The notes beneath the pieces are model-generated. The model was not told the origin of the DNA. It ran no database searches and saw only the letters and a list, made by a program, of their open reading frames with translations. 64,000 nt of DNA from Burkholderia sp. PAMC 26561 (GTDB taxonomy: Bacteria; Pseudomonadota; Gammaproteobacteria; Burkholderiales; Burkholderiaceae): the NCBI RefSeq assembly GCF_001557535.2, contig NZ_CP014308.1, forward strand, positions 620,001-684,000, written 5' to 3'. How positions within the stretch are numbered: the first letter of the stretch is position 1; every line of letters starts with the position of its first letter. Positions 27,744 to 36,900 of this stretch are shown piece by piece. The translations under genes were made by a program, and so were the position numbers.

Positions 27744-28573
27744 TCAGAGCAAAATCATTTGTTGCAAGAGCTCCAACGCCTTGTTTTCGTTCAGAAGCCC
27801 GGTCCGCGCCTTCGCAGCAATTGTCTTCAGCAATGCTTCAGCGATGGGTGGAATCCCACGCAAATGAGCAAGGTCGCTCGCCACTGAAAGCGAAAGCGCT
27901 TCGTTGGCCAAGTCTTTCCCAGTGTTCGACGGTTGGTTGTTTTGGTTGGCACCATCAACCGCATCAACGGGTTTCTTAAGGAAGTCTGCAGCGTTCGCTA
28001 CAGTGGTGACATTTTCCATTAGGTTACCTGTAACGTCTTGGTCTGGGACGCTGACGGTTTGCGGTTGAGGCACCGTGCTAGTTTCGTCCACAAGATGTTT
28101 CGCTACCGCCGCTTGCGGTTTATAACTTGTTGCTGTGGGCGTCGCAGTCTTGCGTTTTCTTGAGGTCGGTGCGAGGAGCTCGTTCACGTGGTCAGGCACA
28201 TCGTGCGTCTGTCGTGGCGTGTCGAGCCACCCCGCTGGCAGCTCTAGTACATCGGTAAAGCGTTTCACCTCGACATCGTCCAAACGCTTTTTCCCGTGCA
28301 ACCGATGCGCCATGTTTGACTGGCTTAGGTTCAACATTCGACTTAGCAGCGCTTTCGATCCATTGCGGGCAGTCAAGATATGAAGGTTCGCCTGTCGAAC
28401 CTCAGGAATTGAAAGTGTGCTCGCCAGTTCAAGCGACTGTTGCTGCGCTGCCTTAGCCGCCCTCGAAACACCCTTCGACTGATCGGCCTTCGCGCTTGCG
28501 CCGGCATCTTTCGGCGCGATCGCCTTGCCTTCTTGCTGGCCGGCGCGGGTGCAGTGCTGGTCTTTCTTGGCAT
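27744..28573 (-). CDS. XRE-like DNA-binding protein of the H-NS cassette, copy 1 (apparent frameshift)
   Basis: The C-terminal 210 residues read without break from 28376: a helix-turn-helix-like segment (LLSRMLNLSQSNMAHRLHGKK then RLDDVEVKRFTDVLELPAGWLD) and a conserved C-terminus (VASDLAHLRGIPPIAEALL). The frame continues upstream as LELASTLSIPEVRQANLHIL, but the only ATG with a ribosome site (AAGGA, ATG at 28573) starts MPRKTSTAPAPASKK in another frame. The two would join with a one-base shift near 28530-28545. So either the gene is frameshifted, or it uses an unusual start. The GxWLD ending after the helices is typical of phage-type Cro/CI-like domains. Confidence 0.6.
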
Positions 28574-28602
28574 ATCGACATCCTTGGCTGTTACAGCTTC
28601 GC

Positions 28603-29067
28603 TCAAAACGGGGTGTTTTGTATGATTGGCTGACTTATGACTTGGCGAAGCTTCCACTGGTCATCAAATACGCTGTCAGTTGGCCGATTTTCCAGCGGAG
28701 AGCGCAGTCGTGCGATCACGTCTGGTGGCAACGTTGGGTTTGGGTGATCGAAGAAACCATCGGGAAGACCAAGCGTCGTTTCCATGTGAAACGCTGTCTC
28801 GGGCGTAAAACGCTCGCCGCTGACCAATTCTGCGATGCGGGCCAGATTCGAGTCGAGACCCAACGCTACATTTTCTGCACCAACAGCGTCGACAAGTACT
28901 TTGAACGCTCGAGTCTTGAATATAGATGCCGTCTGGGCGGGATCCTTTGACTGCGCGGGTTTCCCGTAATGCTTCTTTTGCGTCTGCGATGCGCTGGTCG
29001 GCGGGTGCTGGCGCGCTGGACGTGGACCGCTGCCTCGCGAATCTGGGCGTCCAAATGTACGACTCAT
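28603..29067 (-). CDS. XRE-like DNA-binding protein
   Basis: The ATG at 29067 has GGAG 9 bases upstream. The 154-residue protein has a basic, disordered N-terminus (GRPDSRGSGPRPARQ) and then a helix-turn-helix of the same type as the preceding gene: SNLARIAELVSGERFTPETA then FHMETTLGLPDGFFDHPNP. It ends 30 bases before the ATG of the XRE-like gene at 28573, so the two probably form an operon. The DNA target is unknown. Confidence 0.65.
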   Translation of the reverse strand: MSRTFGRPDSRGSGPRPARQHPPTSASQTQKKHYGKPAQSKDPAQTASIFKTRAFKVLVDAVGAENVALGLDSNLARIAELVSGERFTPETAFHMETTLGLPDGFFDHPNPTLPPDVIARLRSPLENRPTDSVFDDQWKLRQVISQPIIQNTPF

Positions 29068-29259
29068 CAAATTAAACTCCGAATGTTGCACTCGCAATTG
29101 CAGCAAGTGCGAAGGTCCAGTAGCAGTCAGACTGCTGCCAAGTAACCGAGAGATGGCTACAGCAATCAACCGAATCTAAAATTTGCCGACCCTAAGCATC
29201 GCAGCTCAAGGATTAAAGTCTCAAATTTATAAAATTGGGCCGTACGGAAATGAAAGCGC

Positions 29260-29532
29260 CTACGACGCAAAGTCCTCTGCATCAAGGCGGACTTCGGTCG
29301 CGCCGCTGCGTAAAGCCACGCGCTGCGTGACGGCCGTTATGCGCTGGCGGCCGTCAGCAAATATACGCAGCACGCGGCCTTCGCTTGCATCAGGACCCAA
29401 CCAGAAGTACTGCTCTAGCGCCGTCCTCGTAATCATCGCCTTCACCTCGCGACCAGCGGTCACTACCTTGAACATAACAGCACGCCCATTTTCAACGAGG
29501 GATGGTTCATGTGAGTGTTGCGCGCCGATCAT
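29260..29532 (-). CDS. DUF1488 family protein
   Basis: The 90-residue protein has the family pattern: a central strand-rich part (AVMFKVVTAGREVKAMITRTALEQYF) followed by a helix and a closing VRLDAEDF. DUF1488 proteins are small, widespread in Burkholderia and of unknown function. It lies between the HU and XRE genes on the same strand. Confidence 0.65.
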   Translation of the reverse strand: MIGAQHSHEPSLVENGRAVMFKVVTAGREVKAMITRTALEQYFWLGPDASEGRVLRIFADGRQRITAVTQRVALRSGATEVRLDAEDFAS

Positions 29533-29593
29533 TTCTTCGTCACTTGTCAGATCTAACCCGAATCAACCGAATTAAAGATGCAAGTGTATCAAG

Positions 29594-29632
29594 CTCCGTG
29601 TAGCACTACACTGCCAATGAGCACACACGGAG
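29594..29632. other. Inverted repeat downstream of HU
   Basis: CTCCGTGT (29594-29601) and ACACGGAG (29625-29632) can pair across 23 bases, and an inner GTGTAG-CA-CTACAC can form a separate small hairpin. It lies 35 bases behind the HU stop on the minus strand; it may be a weak terminator, though no T-run follows. Confidence 0.35.
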
Positions 29633-29666
29633 TGTCCAGCAATGATGAACAGTCGAATACGGAGCG

Positions 29667-29942
29667 TTACTGATTGACAATGTCCTTGAACGCTTTTCCT
29701 GCAGTGAACTTTACCGTCGTAGCTGCGGCAATCTGGAGCGCTTCGCCTGTTTTCGGATTGCGCCCCGCACGGGCGGCACGCGCGCCAGTACCGAACGAAC
29801 CAAAACCAACTAATTGAACCGTATCGCCGGACACCACCGCTTGCGTGATCTTTGCCAGCACCTCATCGATGATTTCGCTGGTCAAGGCTTTGCTTGCGCC
29901 GGATTGTGCTGCGACTGCATCGACAAGTTCTTGTTTGTTCAT
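29667..29942 (-). CDS. HU-family DNA-binding protein
   Basis: The 91-residue protein is a standard HU/IHF fold: [18 protein letters not shown], helix [10 protein letters not shown], then [25 protein letters not shown] with the GFG and RxGRNPxTG DNA-arm motifs, ending FKAGKAF-like ([13 protein letters not shown]). HU bends and compacts DNA without sequence preference. I start at 29942, as family members begin MNKQELV; GAGAAA is a weak ribosome site. It is the third type of nucleoid protein in this 4.5-kb stretch. Confidence 0.95.
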   Translation of the reverse strand: MNKQELVDAVAAQSGASKALTSEIIDEVLAKITQAVVSGDTVQLVGFGSFGTGARAARAGRNPKTGEALQIAAATTVKFTAGKAFKDIVNQ

Positions 29943-30890
29943 CAGAATTTTCTCAATAATTAAGTTTCGTTGGTTAAACTTTACCATCAAGAATTAGGTC
30001 GGCACTAGAAGAGACCTCCGAGCTGATCTATTTCCAGTTGCCATTCGCGTCGAGTTCCAGCCACCCACTACAGCGCGCAAGCCGAAAAGATGGCATTAGA
30101 ATACACACAGCCTGGCGAACTGCTCAAGGGATCTCCCTCGCGATGCGCAGACACGAGGTAAAACTTCGTTGCGACCGCTGAGTTGCAACCATATTGGAAC
30201 GTGGATTGTTCACCATGCATCTTGGGACAGCCTAGACGCAGACACCGGGTCTGCAGCGTTACATCGGTTGCAGGGCGCAGCGCAAAGTGCGACCGTCGTA
30301 AAATTTGGTGTCTCTGTTCCCGATGCGTACTGAGTTGATGAAAGGTAGCGCGGCATCGACGACTGCGACGGCGGGTCAGCTTCAATCCAGCTGCTCGGAT
30401 CATATACGCTGAATACGTTGCCACTGGCGAAATGGCGACACTTGCCGGCAGAAACAGTGCCTCGAGTTCGCCTTAAGCGCTATCACCGCTCCAGTTAATC
30501 GGCGCGCTCAGATTTCGGCTTCTCAATGCGCATAGAGCGTTGGCAGGCGACAAACCTTAGCGCCACATCGGCAGCCAACTCACTTTCAACTTTTTGGGCT
30601 GACCGCTTGAGTATTTTTATTTATCGACGATTGAGGCAGCAGAACGCATTTCGAATGCGTTCCATTCCGTTTTTATAAATCTTTCCTCCGATATGCTTTT
30701 TGGTCATTAGCCACGTAGCAAACTGTTTTTTCTATCTGCCGCATTCAAAAGAATTCGACCGTGACAAACTGTTGATCCGTAAAAAGATCACGGCGAGCAG
30801 GCTACGTAAGACCTGCCTGGTTTGAGACACATTAACAAGGACCTCAAGTCACTGTGCCCCGCGTTTCGCTTCGCCGTGAATCCTGACCAG
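29943..30890. other. Long non-coding stretch with a perfect dyad
   Basis: About 950 bases without a convincing gene; the frame at 30068-30424 (minus) has a Cys/Arg/Ser-rich composition unlike a real protein. A perfect dyad, GAACGCATT-TCG-AATGCGTTC, lies at 30642-30662, about 230 bases beyond the autotransporter stop. I see no RNA gene. Confidence 0.5.
30642..30662. repeat. Perfect 9-bp dyad with 3-base spacer
   Basis: GAACGCATT, spacer TCG, AATGCGTTC. The symmetric form suggests a site for a dimeric protein or a short hairpin; AT-rich DNA follows. No gene start is near enough to assign it. Confidence 0.4.
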
Positions 30891-33800
30891 TCACCAACTA
30901 TACCGATAACCCGCCTGGCCAAACACGCCCTGTCGGTACGCCCCACTGAAGTTTCGCGAGTATTTTACATTCGCGTAAAGCTCAGAATTTTTGCCTGCGC
31001 TCGTCGTCACGCCCACACCTAGCTCATACCAGGTCTTGTTCATCCCCGAGTCAAACGACGCGTTGCCAACTTCGGTCTGGCCGGGAGAGAAGAAGTCGTG
31101 CAGTACGTTTGCCGTGAAATAGGGTGTGGCCGCACCATCCTTCGAATTGTTGCTGAGATTCGCCGTGAACAAACGGAATCCGAGCCGCCCGCGCAAGGCG
31201 TTGGTCGAATTCGCGCTTACCGATGAGATCGCGTCGTTTGTCGCGTTCAGGTGAACGTATTGATACAGCAACTGCGCTTGCGGTTCGATAGCGATGCGGG
31301 TCGAACCAAGCACGAACGGCTTGCCGATTTCTCCCGACGCGCCCGCGCCGTAACCATTCTGGGCCGCGTTGTCGCTGTAAATGTCGCCATATTTGTTGTG
31401 GTAGTGCGTCAACTGGCCGACACCATCGAAGTAGGTCCCGTCGGAAAGATACTTGGTCCAGTAGCCGCCTACTGACTGCGCTTGCGTCTCAACCGAGCCG
31501 GTCGTATTGCTCAGTTGAGCGTTGATATTCCTGGCACTGTCTTCAAAAGACGCCGACGTGGACCCAAGAGTGACCGTCACGCCTGCGTGCGTGCTGCCGC
31601 CCGTCGGGGCATTGTCGAGTGTCCAGTCCTTGCCCAGCTGCGCAAAGAAAGTGCGCTCATCGCTTGAAAAACGATCATCAGAGTTCGCATCCAAGCTTTC
31701 GCCGCCAATGCGTCCCCAAACGCCGTCCTTGCTGCCGGGTTGCACCGCAGAAAGACTGGCGACGTCGCCGACACGCTCATGGAGCCGCCCTAAAATCGAA
31801 AAGCCGTAGTCCAGATTTAGTAAAGGCGTCATCGTATATCCGACAGTTGCGGGACGATAAGCCGGCGCGGCAAGAGAGGGAGGGTTGCCCGGTGCAGCAG
31901 GCGTTGCTGGCGTCGTGGGAGGAACTCCGGGCGCCGTTTCTAGAGTAGTCCGCAAGTACCAGTCGCTGGGCGTCGATGCTCCGCCTCGATAAAGGAGATA
32001 TTGATAAGCGCCCGCTTGTACTGGCGCGCCAAGGGCGAAGCTGCCTGCCGCGGAATTGCCGTTGACCTGCACCAGTTGAATGCCGTCGGCAACCGTTTGT
32101 GCACCTGAGCCTGCTTTATTTATCTGGATGGCGGTGTTGCCAGTTGTGTTGCCGTTCACGACGAGGCGGTCGGACTGGGAGGCGGCTCCGCCTTGATTTA
32201 ACAAGGTGTTCAGGCGAAGCGTGCCGCCAACGCCAGTGTAGTTGCTGCCGACATTCAGCACATTGCCAATGGTATTGCCCGTCACACCGAGTTGGGCCAC
32301 GCCACGATTCGTAAAATCGCCAGCAATAGTGAACGTTCCGCTCGGGCTACCCGAGGTGAAAGGCAATGCATTGGCAGTAGCAACGACACCGGCATTGTCT
32401 ACGGAACCCAGCACCGTTCCATACCCGCCGAGCGTCGCGCCGTGTGCGACAGTCGTTGAGCCCGCGCCAATGGTGGCCGATGGATGCGCGCTGTCGCCGA
32501 CCACGAGGGTCCCGGTTTGGACCGCAGTCCCAGCGTTGTACGTGTTAGCGCCCGTCAGCACCATGGTGCCTGAACCTATCTGAGACACTGAACCAGTGCC
32601 GGAAATGGTACCAGCGAAGCCTGCGACATCCGAGCGATCAAATGCAAGCTGTCCGTTGTCGGTCACGTCTCCAACGATGCTCCCGCTCGTGCCGCTGCTG
32701 CCCAGTTGCAAGGTTCCCGCCGAGATCGACGTCCCACCGGTATAGGTGCTCGCCCCTGTCAGCACAGTGGTGCCTACGCCCGCTTGATTAACTGCTCCTG
32801 AGCCGGATATCGTGCCTGCGTAGCCGGCGACATCAGACCGGTCGAACAGCAGCGTGCCGTTATCCATTACGTCGCCCGTGATACTGCCGCTGGTTCCGCC
32901 GTTGCCCAACCGAAGAGTGCCTGCGGCGATGGTCGTGCCACCGGTATAAGTATTCGTACCGGTGAGAGTCAGAGAGCCGGTCCCCGCTTTCGTCAGTTGT
33001 CCGGTGCCCGTAATGCCTTGTGCCACAGTCGAAGTAAAAGCCTGCGTGTCGAACGTTCCGCCGGGTGCGTTCACCGAAACCGCACGTGTGGCTGCCAAGT
33101 CAAGGTTCCGGGTCAGTTGTAATGTGCCGCCGTTGAACGTTAGGGCACCGGTCGCCGCACCAAGGGCGTTGTCCGCCGCGAGCGCGACGGTGCCTTGGGT
33201 GATCGTTGTGCCGCCGGAGTACGTGTTGCCGGCCGGCGCAGTGGGCGCGAGCGTAAGCGTGCCGGCGCCGGTTTTTTCCACGGAGCCGGTACCGTCTAGC
33301 AAACCGGTGTATGTCCCCGCATCTGGTTGGACGAAACGCACCAGGCCATTGTCGCTGATCGACAGGGGCAGGCTCTGGGCTCGCGCTTCGAGCGTGCCGC
33401 TTGCGTCGACCAGAAGCCTGCCGGTATAACTGTTATTGTTGCCCGTCAATACCAGCGTGCCGGCTTGTACTTCCGAGAGCGTGACGCCGGTGATCGTTCC
33501 TGTAAGCGTCCAGGTTCCAGAGTCTTGTTTGTAAAGCGACTGGAACTGCGTAAAATTACCCGGCAAGCTGGAGGCGCCAAGGCCGTTTAAAAAAATACTA
33601 TTGTTTCCACCTCCCCCACTAAAACTCCCAGAAATTGAAGAGCCGGTATAAAGCCTGAGTACGTCGTCTCCGCCCCCGAAGTTAAGATCACCGATCACTT
33701 GCCCATAATTGGTGAAGTCAACCGCGCCGTTGCCCGACGAACCTATGACATTACCTGGGGCCTGAATAATGCCGGTCGGACTATTAATCACCGTGTTGGC

Positions 33801-34322
33801 GCCTGAGGTGTTCTGAAACCAGATGGCTACCGAGTGCGTGCCTTTTATCAAGCCACTGTTGACGATGCTATTACCCGACCCCTCCACATTTATGGGCTCA
33901 CCGTAGGCCTCAGTGCCAAGTGTCACGACCTGACCGCCTTGTTGGACCGTCAGCTTGCTGTTGTTAAGGAAATCAATGGCGTTAGCACCCGTGCCGTAAA
34001 GGCCTTGGGAGGAAACCGCTGTCGCGCTCACATTTCCACTTACCGTTATGTTTGCGTTGTTTTCGACGCTGATCGCACTCGAGTCACCGACTGCTAAGGA
34101 CGAGCCGGCTCCTATAGTAATAGTGCGGTTATCTTCGGAAGCGTTCGAGCCCGTTCCGATCATGCCGGTGGCAGGATTAGGCACAGATGCGTCGCAAACT
34201 GTCGAAAGACCCGTCGTGTTGCACGCGGCCACAACGTCGGCCGATCGGAAGACCAGGAAAGGAAAAAGTAATATTGTGTAAGCTGCAGAAAGACGGGTCT
34301 TGCTTCGGTACGCGGTGGGCAT
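30891..34322 (-). CDS. Type Va autotransporter with beta-strand repeats
   Basis: The ATG at 34322 gives a signal peptide (YTILLFPFLVFRSADVVAA). The passenger is Gly/Thr/Ser-rich with autotransporter-associated beta-strand repeats (TYTGGTTIAAGTLRLGNGG, TYSGGTTITQGTVAL), including three units of a 68-residue (204-bp) repeat. A Pro-rich linker (VPPTTPATPAAPGNPPS) leads to a C-terminal barrel of about 290 residues (DGVWGRIGGESLDAN...) ending in an aromatic residue (GYRYSW), as outer-membrane proteins do. The passenger should fold as a beta-helix on the cell surface, perhaps as an adhesin; no protease or lipase motif is seen. 1143 residues. Confidence 0.92.
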   Translation of the reverse strand: MPTAYRSKTRLSAAYTILLFPFLVFRSADVVAACNTTGLSTVCDASVPNPATGMIGTGSNASEDNRTITIGAGSSLAVGDSSAISVENNANITVSGNVSATAVSSQGLYGTGANAIDFLNNSKLTVQQGGQVVTLGTEAYGEPINVEGSGNSIVNSGLIKGTHSVAIWFQNTSGANTVINSPTGIIQAPGNVIGSSGNGAVDFTNYGQVIGDLNFGGGDDVLRLYTGSSISGSFSGGGGNNSIFLNGLGASSLPGNFTQFQSLYKQDSGTWTLTGTITGVTLSEVQAGTLVLTGNNNSYTGRLLVDASGTLEARAQSLPLSISDNGLVRFVQPDAGTYTGLLDGTGSVEKTGAGTLTLAPTAPAGNTYSGGTTITQGTVALAADNALGAATGALTFNGGTLQLTRNLDLAATRAVSVNAPGGTFDTQAFTSTVAQGITGTGQLTKAGTGSLTLTGTNTYTGGTTIAAGTLRLGNGGTSGSITGDVMDNGTLLFDRSDVAGYAGTISGSGAVNQAGVGTTVLTGASTYTGGTSISAGTLQLGSSGTSGSIVGDVTDNGQLAFDRSDVAGFAGTISGTGSVSQIGSGTMVLTGANTYNAGTAVQTGTLVVGDSAHPSATIGAGSTTVAHGATLGGYGTVLGSVDNAGVVATANALPFTSGSPSGTFTIAGDFTNRGVAQLGVTGNTIGNVLNVGSNYTGVGGTLRLNTLLNQGGAASQSDRLVVNGNTTGNTAIQINKAGSGAQTVADGIQLVQVNGNSAAGSFALGAPVQAGAYQYLLYRGGASTPSDWYLRTTLETAPGVPPTTPATPAAPGNPPSLAAPAYRPATVGYTMTPLLNLDYGFSILGRLHERVGDVASLSAVQPGSKDGVWGRIGGESLDANSDDRFSSDERTFFAQLGKDWTLDNAPTGGSTHAGVTVTLGSTSASFEDSARNINAQLSNTTGSVETQAQSVGGYWTKYLSDGTYFDGVGQLTHYHNKYGDIYSDNAAQNGYGAGASGEIGKPFVLGSTRIAIEPQAQLLYQYVHLNATNDAISSVSANSTNALRGRLGFRLFTANLSNNSKDGAATPYFTANVLHDFFSPGQTEVGNASFDSGMNKTWYELGVGVTTSAGKNSELYANVKYSRNFSGAYRQGVFGQAGYRYSW
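32530..33010 (-). repeat. 204-bp internal tandem repeat in the autotransporter
   Basis: Matching points such as CCACCGGTATA at 32734 and 32938, and the related CAGCGTTGTA at 32531, are 204 bp apart. Encoded units share TYTGGT-I-AGTL-LG--GTSGSI and FDRSDVAG-AGTISG. The third unit is more diverged. Confidence 0.75.
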
Positions 34323-35130
34323 TGGGTGTCTCTTAGATCTGAAGTGCGACACCTTAGTTGTCCATCCAAATAATTTCAAGCAGTTATTCGCTCTTACACC
34401 AACTTGCACAAGGGACCAGCCTCGAGTTAGCCAACGTTCCAGAGCTTGCTGTTTTGACCCTACCTTTTAGCGGAGGGTCCTAGCGAACGCCACGAAATTT
34501 GCCCAGAAGACAACAGCGTCTTCCACACAATTCGAAGGAAGTGGATGACGAAATGTCACCTCGTACCGCATGTACGGTTGCTTAAAAATGACCTCCAAGG
34601 CAGGAGGGGACGGGGGTTGCTTGAACGACCTAGAAGCTTCGCATCGCAAGCGTCTGAAAAGTCCAAAGCGTTAAAGTAGACAAGTCCACGTGTAATAGAG
34701 CCGGTGGCATTTGCAAAGCATGTACCGATTCCAATACGAGCTTGAGAACCGTCCTGATAGACTAAGAAGGTAGAATGAGCTCCGTAGGAACGGTTGTCTG
34801 CAAAAATTCACCTAGTGGTGTTTAATGCATCAAAGTAGCCAATGTGAGCCATGCGGCTTTCCGCGCCGGCGACTTTTTGATCGCATGGAACTGCGTGCGG
34901 CCAAGGAGGCCTTCGCTACCGGCTTTGAACTTCAACTATGCGTTCCGCTCGTAGACATGAAAATTGTCGTTGCAAGAGCGCAAACAACGTTGCGAGGCCG
35001 AAGCCTAAGGGCGCAAAAGTCATAGAGCGTCACGAAGCGCAGAAGCGGCGCCTCGCGGCTCGCCCAGATCTCACCCGCGTTCTGTCCCATGCGCTGGAGC
35101 AAGCCACTTCACCTGTCGAAGCGACCCTTT
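34323..35130. other. Intergenic, no gene seen
   Basis: About 800 bases between the autotransporter and the DapB-like gene. Short frames on both strands have irregular composition and no ribosome sites. It should hold the autotransporter promoter (minus) and that of the dehydrogenase gene (plus). Confidence 0.5.
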
Positions 35131-36183
35131 ATGAACCTGACCGAATGTGGGAAGAGCGACACTCAAGACCAAGCTCGACGCAAGCCCCGGGTCATGATCT
35201 ATGGCGTCGGCTTCTATGGCATGGAGGCAGTGCGCATCCTGGCTGAAAAAGGTTGGCCAATCGTCGCGGCCGTGAACCGAGCAGGTCCCAAAATTGGCCA
35301 AGATTTAGGGCGCCTCGCTGGTCTGAATGAAGATCTAGGGGTCATCGTTCAGGATTGTGAAACTGCCGACTATGCTGCCTTGGGAGCGGACATCGCGCTT
35401 GTTGTTCAGACTGAAAGGCTGAGTCTTAACTTGATGGCCTACCAACGTCTTCTTGGGGCTGGCATCAACGTTATCTGCCACGGTTCCGAGTCCTACTTCC
35501 CACAGGGCGCTGATCCGAAGTTGGCCGAGGAGATCGACGCATTGGCCAAGCAGGGCAGCGTCACGTTCACGGGCACCGGTATCTGGGACTTCTCGCGTAT
35601 CTGGCCGGGCATCCTAATCGCAGGGCCTTGCAGTGAACTTCGCTCGCTCAACCATCACAGCCTCACAAACGCTGAGCTAGCGAATGAGCGGATGATGCGA
35701 GCCTATGGCGTGGACATGACGCAAGCCGAGTTTGCGCAAAAGGTGGCCAAAGTGCCTGGCCAACTAGGTGAATTGTACAAAGGCATTCCGCACCACGTAA
35801 TGCACGCGCTTGGCTTCACCATTACGAACGTGACTGAACGGCGGGAGCCGGTGCTATCCGATCAACCAGTGTGGTGCCGCATCCTGAATAGGTTGCTAGA
35901 CCCCGGCACCTCGCTTGGCCTAAGGATCGTCGCGTCAGTCGAAACCGCCGAAGGTCCAACGGCAAGCGCGCATATCGAATTGCGCATTCTGGCAGAGGGT
36001 GAGGCCGAACACATGATGTGGACGGTTGACGGAAGACCGTCATCAAAAATCCGGGTCGACCGCGCGGACGGAGTGCACGCTTCAGCCGCATGCATGGTGA
36101 ATCGCATCCCTGACGTTATAGCCGCTCCGTCGGGAGTGAGATTGATTTCGCAACTTGGGCCCTTACGGCATTCACACACATAG
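35131..36183 (+). CDS. DapB-like NAD(P)-dependent dehydrogenase (2,4-diaminopentanoate dehydrogenase type)
   Basis: A Rossmann motif opens the domain (RVMIYGVGFYGMEAVRILAEKGW, from about residue 19), followed by DIALVVQTERLSLNLMAYQRLLGAGINVICHGSESYFP and GTGIWDFSRIWPGILIAGPC. This matches proteins related to dihydrodipicolinate reductase and to the ornithine-fermentation enzyme 2,4-diaminopentanoate dehydrogenase. It probably oxidises or reduces a small amino-acid-like substrate, which I cannot name. The start is uncertain: 35131 and 35089 are both possible and neither has a strong ribosome site. Confidence 0.7.
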   Translation: MNLTECGKSDTQDQARRKPRVMIYGVGFYGMEAVRILAEKGWPIVAAVNRAGPKIGQDLGRLAGLNEDLGVIVQDCETADYAALGADIALVVQTERLSLNLMAYQRLLGAGINVICHGSESYFPQGADPKLAEEIDALAKQGSVTFTGTGIWDFSRIWPGILIAGPCSELRSLNHHSLTNAELANERMMRAYGVDMTQAEFAQKVAKVPGQLGELYKGIPHHVMHALGFTITNVTERREPVLSDQPVWCRILNRLLDPGTSLGLRIVASVETAEGPTASAHIELRILAEGEAEHMMWTVDGRPSSKIRVDRADGVHASAACMVNRIPDVIAAPSGVRLISQLGPLRHSHT

Positions 36184-36467
36184 CGGGGGCTATCCGGCTC
36201 CTCGGCTGACTCTCGCGCACTATGGCGAGAAGCATAACGGGCAGTTTTCTCGCGGAGTCCGGATGCGATGAACCGTTGAACAAAGCTCGGAGTGCGCCAG
36301 AAAACCCATCGCGGAAATGAGAACGAGTGTCAGGCTAGATAGCACATTCGTTGGCTCACGGAAACTCTAACAGCCCGCACGGTTCCATTTGCTGTCACAT
36401 TTTGGCAGTTCCAGTGAACGTAATCGGTGTGCGACCGATGCTCGAATGTTCAAACACGCCGTCAAGT

Positions 36468-36784
36468 GAACGTCGCGTTCAGGCCGAGCCCGGTCCGCCG
36501 TTGAACTAGCGGAGTGGTTCGCCGTCGTCCGGCCGAATGTTTGGGGGCAACTCTGGTACTGCGCCCAGACCGATCTCGCACAAAGCATGGACCAGCTTCG
36601 CGTGGTCGGCGAAGTCTGGGCAGAAAAACAATATGGCACGGCCCTCGCAATAATCGAGTCATTGTCATTACGCGAGACAATACGGCGTGATCCGCGCGCC
36701 CCGGCCTTCGATCGCTTCTTCTCGGCACTGTTCGATATCTATACAAGCGGTGGCAGACGCGGCACCAACCTGCTCGGTGGCTGA
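36468..36784 (+). pseudogene. Unrecognised coding-like fragment
   Basis: One frame runs open from a stop at about 36465 to 36784 and reads like protein (SAVELAEWFAVVRPNVWGQL, LAQSMDQLRVVGEVWAEKQYG, IESLSLRETIRRDPRAPAFD). There is no start with a ribosome site; the first ATG is internal (36587). I do not recognise it. It may be the C-terminal remnant of a lost gene. Confidence 0.3.
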
Positions 36785-36900
36785 GTATTGATCGCTCGGC
36801 CCAAATCAGCTGGCGTTGCCGACCATCGCCGACGGCGACAACAGCTCCCGGTAACTCTTGTTTTCATGCTGGCGCGCTGTCTTCCCGTGGTCGATCCACG

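Noticed and set aside
30068..30424. 118-codon minus-strand frame
   Set aside because: Composition rich in Cys, Arg and Ser, no ribosome site and no motif.
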